Source: Gloeobacterales cyanobacterium ES-bin-313
Lineage (GTDB): Bacteria > Cyanobacteriota > Cyanobacteriia > Gloeobacterales > Gloeobacteraceae
Direction of reading: 5' to 3'
NCBI GenBank assembly: GCA_014379585.1
Contig: JACMLN010000169.1
Coordinates: forward strand, 1-42,510
Length of the DNA: 42,510 nt
Positions 40,896-42,510 of this stretch are shown piece by piece. The notes below the pieces were generated by a model. The model searched no databases, was not told the DNA's origin, and was given only the letters and a program-made list of their open reading frames with translations. A program made the position numbers and the translations under genes. How positions within the stretch are numbered: the first letter of the stretch is position 1; every line of letters begins with the position of its first letter.

Positions 40896-41082
40896 GTTTT
40901 ACCGCAGATGTACTCTATAAAACATGGAGAACTGGCTTTCATAAGGTACATTTCTTCTTGACTACTTATTAAGTCTTGCCTTCGTAAAAGTATTGTGCAT
41001 CTTTTTCTCGAACTATCACTTAGATAAGTACTTTTGCCCAACTGCTCTTGTCCTTCTATGCCTTTCTACCCTGAGTTTTGCC

Positions 41083-42444
41083 ATGTGCTCTACCCTTCCT
41101 CGTCGCTGCTTCCGACTGTTCGTTGCACTGCTGATCGTGCTTATGGATTTGATGCCGTTGAGCGCTACTGCTCTCCAAACCCAATTTGCAGTGGCGGTGC
41201 AAGCAGATTGCCTCAGTTGTACCCTTGCCAAGCAATTTCCAGTTCTTCACCCACAACTGCAAGGCGAAGTGAAATGGGAAACTCGGAAACAGCTAATCGG
41301 TAAGCAAACCGTAGTAGGACTTGAGACGACAGTCGCTTCTAGTAATATCCACCCACCCATGGGACTCAAACCCCTAGAGCAACAAGCGTGGATGGCCATG
41401 GCGCAAAGGGAGCAGATGCACCTATTTTTACCCCACACCTACAACGGCAAAACAGTTGTCGAAAAGGGAAAAGTACGGGTGGAAGTGCAGCCTCTTGGAG
41501 CACAGTCGGCACATTCAGAACGACAGGGTATGGCGCTTGTCTACAAGAATGCTTATCCCAACACAGATAGCCTTCAAGTCGTCAAGCAAGGTCAAAGTGA
41601 GGAGTTTTTGTACCTGCGAAATAGCAATTCTCCAAAGGTTTTTGACTACAAGGTGAAAGTCAGCCAAGGAGTACAGATTCGCGCGATGGAAGGCAGTATT
41701 GCGTTTGTAGACAGCCGAGGTCAAGGAGTACGCATCGAGCGACCCTGGTTGGTGGATAGCACTGGCAAACGCAGTGAGACGGCTGTGCATTGGCAGATCC
41801 TTGAGGGAGGAAAGCGCTTGAGGCTGGTAGTGATGCCTTTGGGATTGCGCTATCCGCTGGTCGTGGATCCGTCTTGGACGACTACTGGCCCCATGAATAA
41901 GGCTAGGTACTATCACACAGCATCACTGCTACCTAACAGCAAGGTTCTTGTAACGGGGGGGACAGACTCCGATGGCAACTATTTTAGCAATGCAGAGTTA
42001 TACGACCTAACATCAGTAAGTCTGAGTTACTACCCTCTTCCATCGTGCCGAATTGTTGATACCAGAAACACTGCCTCATCAAACCTGCCTATCGGTAGTC
42101 CAGTGACTTACACAGTCAACCAAGGAGGTGCTACTGTCGACTACAGCTCTCAAGGTGGAAGTGCTTCAGGCTGTGGTATTCCAACTGACGCTAAGGCTGT
42201 CTTCTTCAACTTTGTTGCTGTTAATGCCTCAGGCTCTGGCCATCTCCAAGCTTGGCCTTTTGGTACCTCCATTCCAACTGCCAGCGTTCTGAACTACGCC
42301 AATCTTCCTGGATTCAACATTGCAAATGGTATTGTCTTATCTGTCTGCGATCCATCAGCAACAACTTGCAGCAAAGATTTGAATGTGCAGGCAAATCAAT
42401 CAACCATCAAGTTGGTCGTGGATGTGGTTGGATACTTTAAATAA
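41083..42444 (+). CDS. Chimeric Kelch-family protein K4 (one Kelch unit plus VDVVGYF domain)
   Basis: A 453-residue exported protein. The start at 41083 (MCSTLPRRCFRLFVALLIVL) is set by alignment with K1-K3; the frame extends to 40993. The shared N-terminal module is complete: DCLSCTLAKQFPVLHPQL with the Cys pair, [39 protein letters not shown] and LRYPLVVDPSW. Only one Kelch unit follows (WTTTGPMNKARYYHTASLLP), and directly after the next SNAELYD the sequence changes to SLSYYPLPSCRIVDTRNT. From there to the end (~140 residues) it is a bacterial surface-type domain with the pattern R.VDTR...AVFFNFVAVN...VDVVGYF. The repeat array has thus been replaced, with the junction at a unit boundary. 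The leader resembles that of K3. Confidence 0.88.
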   Translation: MCSTLPRRCFRLFVALLIVLMDLMPLSATALQTQFAVAVQADCLSCTLAKQFPVLHPQLQGEVKWETRKQLIGKQTVVGLETTVASSNIHPPMGLKPLEQQAWMAMAQREQMHLFLPHTYNGKTVVEKGKVRVEVQPLGAQSAHSERQGMALVYKNAYPNTDSLQVVKQGQSEEFLYLRNSNSPKVFDYKVKVSQGVQIRAMEGSIAFVDSRGQGVRIERPWLVDSTGKRSETAVHWQILEGGKRLRLVVMPLGLRYPLVVDPSWTTTGPMNKARYYHTASLLPNSKVLVTGGTDSDGNYFSNAELYDLTSVSLSYYPLPSCRIVDTRNTASSNLPIGSPVTYTVNQGGATVDYSSQGGSASGCGIPTDAKAVFFNFVAVNASGSGHLQAWPFGTSIPTASVLNYANLPGFNIANGIVLSVCDPSATTCSKDLNVQANQSTIKLVVDVVGYFK

Positions 42445-42510
42445 CCACGAAGCATGGATATTTTCTGTGACTAATTCAACATTAAACAGGGATCATTTGC
42501 TAGGTCTCGT

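Noticed and set aside
40993-41082. N-terminal extension of K4 to 40993
   Set aside because: All four paralogues align from the Met at 41083, where the signal peptide begins; the upstream similarity to K3 is leader DNA and K3 has no start codon there.

Overview
The window reads as chromosomal DNA of a cyanobacterium. The best single marker is a cyAbrB-type regulator (3427-3819), a family essentially confined to cyanobacteria. The cyanobacterial-style Crp-like regulator, the serine/threonine kinase, the Rpn/DUF2887-type relic and several PEP-CTERM proteins fit this. The genus cannot be fixed from the sequence alone. No rRNA, tRNA or CRISPR array was seen.

Layout. 1-701: 3' part of dinB (DNA polymerase IV). 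890-1858: a PEP-CTERM beta-propeller protein. 1859-4303: a regulatory cluster on the minus strand (receiver-only regulator 2, receiver-only regulator 1, a Crp-like regulator and a 54-residue small ORF), with the plus-strand cyAbrB gene set between the two receivers. 4457-6236: a small frameshifted gene, an M15-like peptidase and a macrodomain protein. 6547-10151: two minus-strand membrane-protein genes with duplicated leaders, then a divergent GNAT-like gene. 10234-12287: two PEP-CTERM genes. 12364-16049: Kelch protein K1 followed by a TPR/zinc-protease/TonB-C protein. 16505-17858: an overlapping gene pair with a Cys-rich N-terminus. 18603-21437: Kelch protein K2, bracketed by a 29-bp direct repeat. 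21979-23740: a frameshifted IS1182-type element. 23930-29848: a giant alpha-2-macroglobulin-like protein. 29924-30202: an IS1-type relic. 30207-34352: Kelch protein K3 with a downstream PEP-CTERM gene. 35153-36889: an FG-GAP secreted protein of different base composition. 37788-38993: a WG-repeat protein. 39032-39708: a broken Rpn-type gene. 39789-40895: a membrane-anchored kinase. 41083-42444: Kelch protein K4, whose repeat array is replaced by another C-terminal domain.

Main theme. Roughly half of the coding DNA encodes exported surface or periplasmic proteins. The most striking part is a family of four Kelch paralogues (K1-K4). They share a conserved N-terminal module (signal peptide, a Cys-x2-Cys motif, then about 230 residues) but carry 7, 14, 14 and 1 Kelch units and four different C-termini: one IPT domain, none, two IPT domains, and a domain ending in VDVVGYF. 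Their 5' leaders are conserved in pairs (K1 with K2, K3 with K4). Mobile-element remnants and dispersed repeats lie between them, so this looks like a surface-protein family diversified by recombination. No exosortase gene for the four PEP-CTERM proteins is present in the window.
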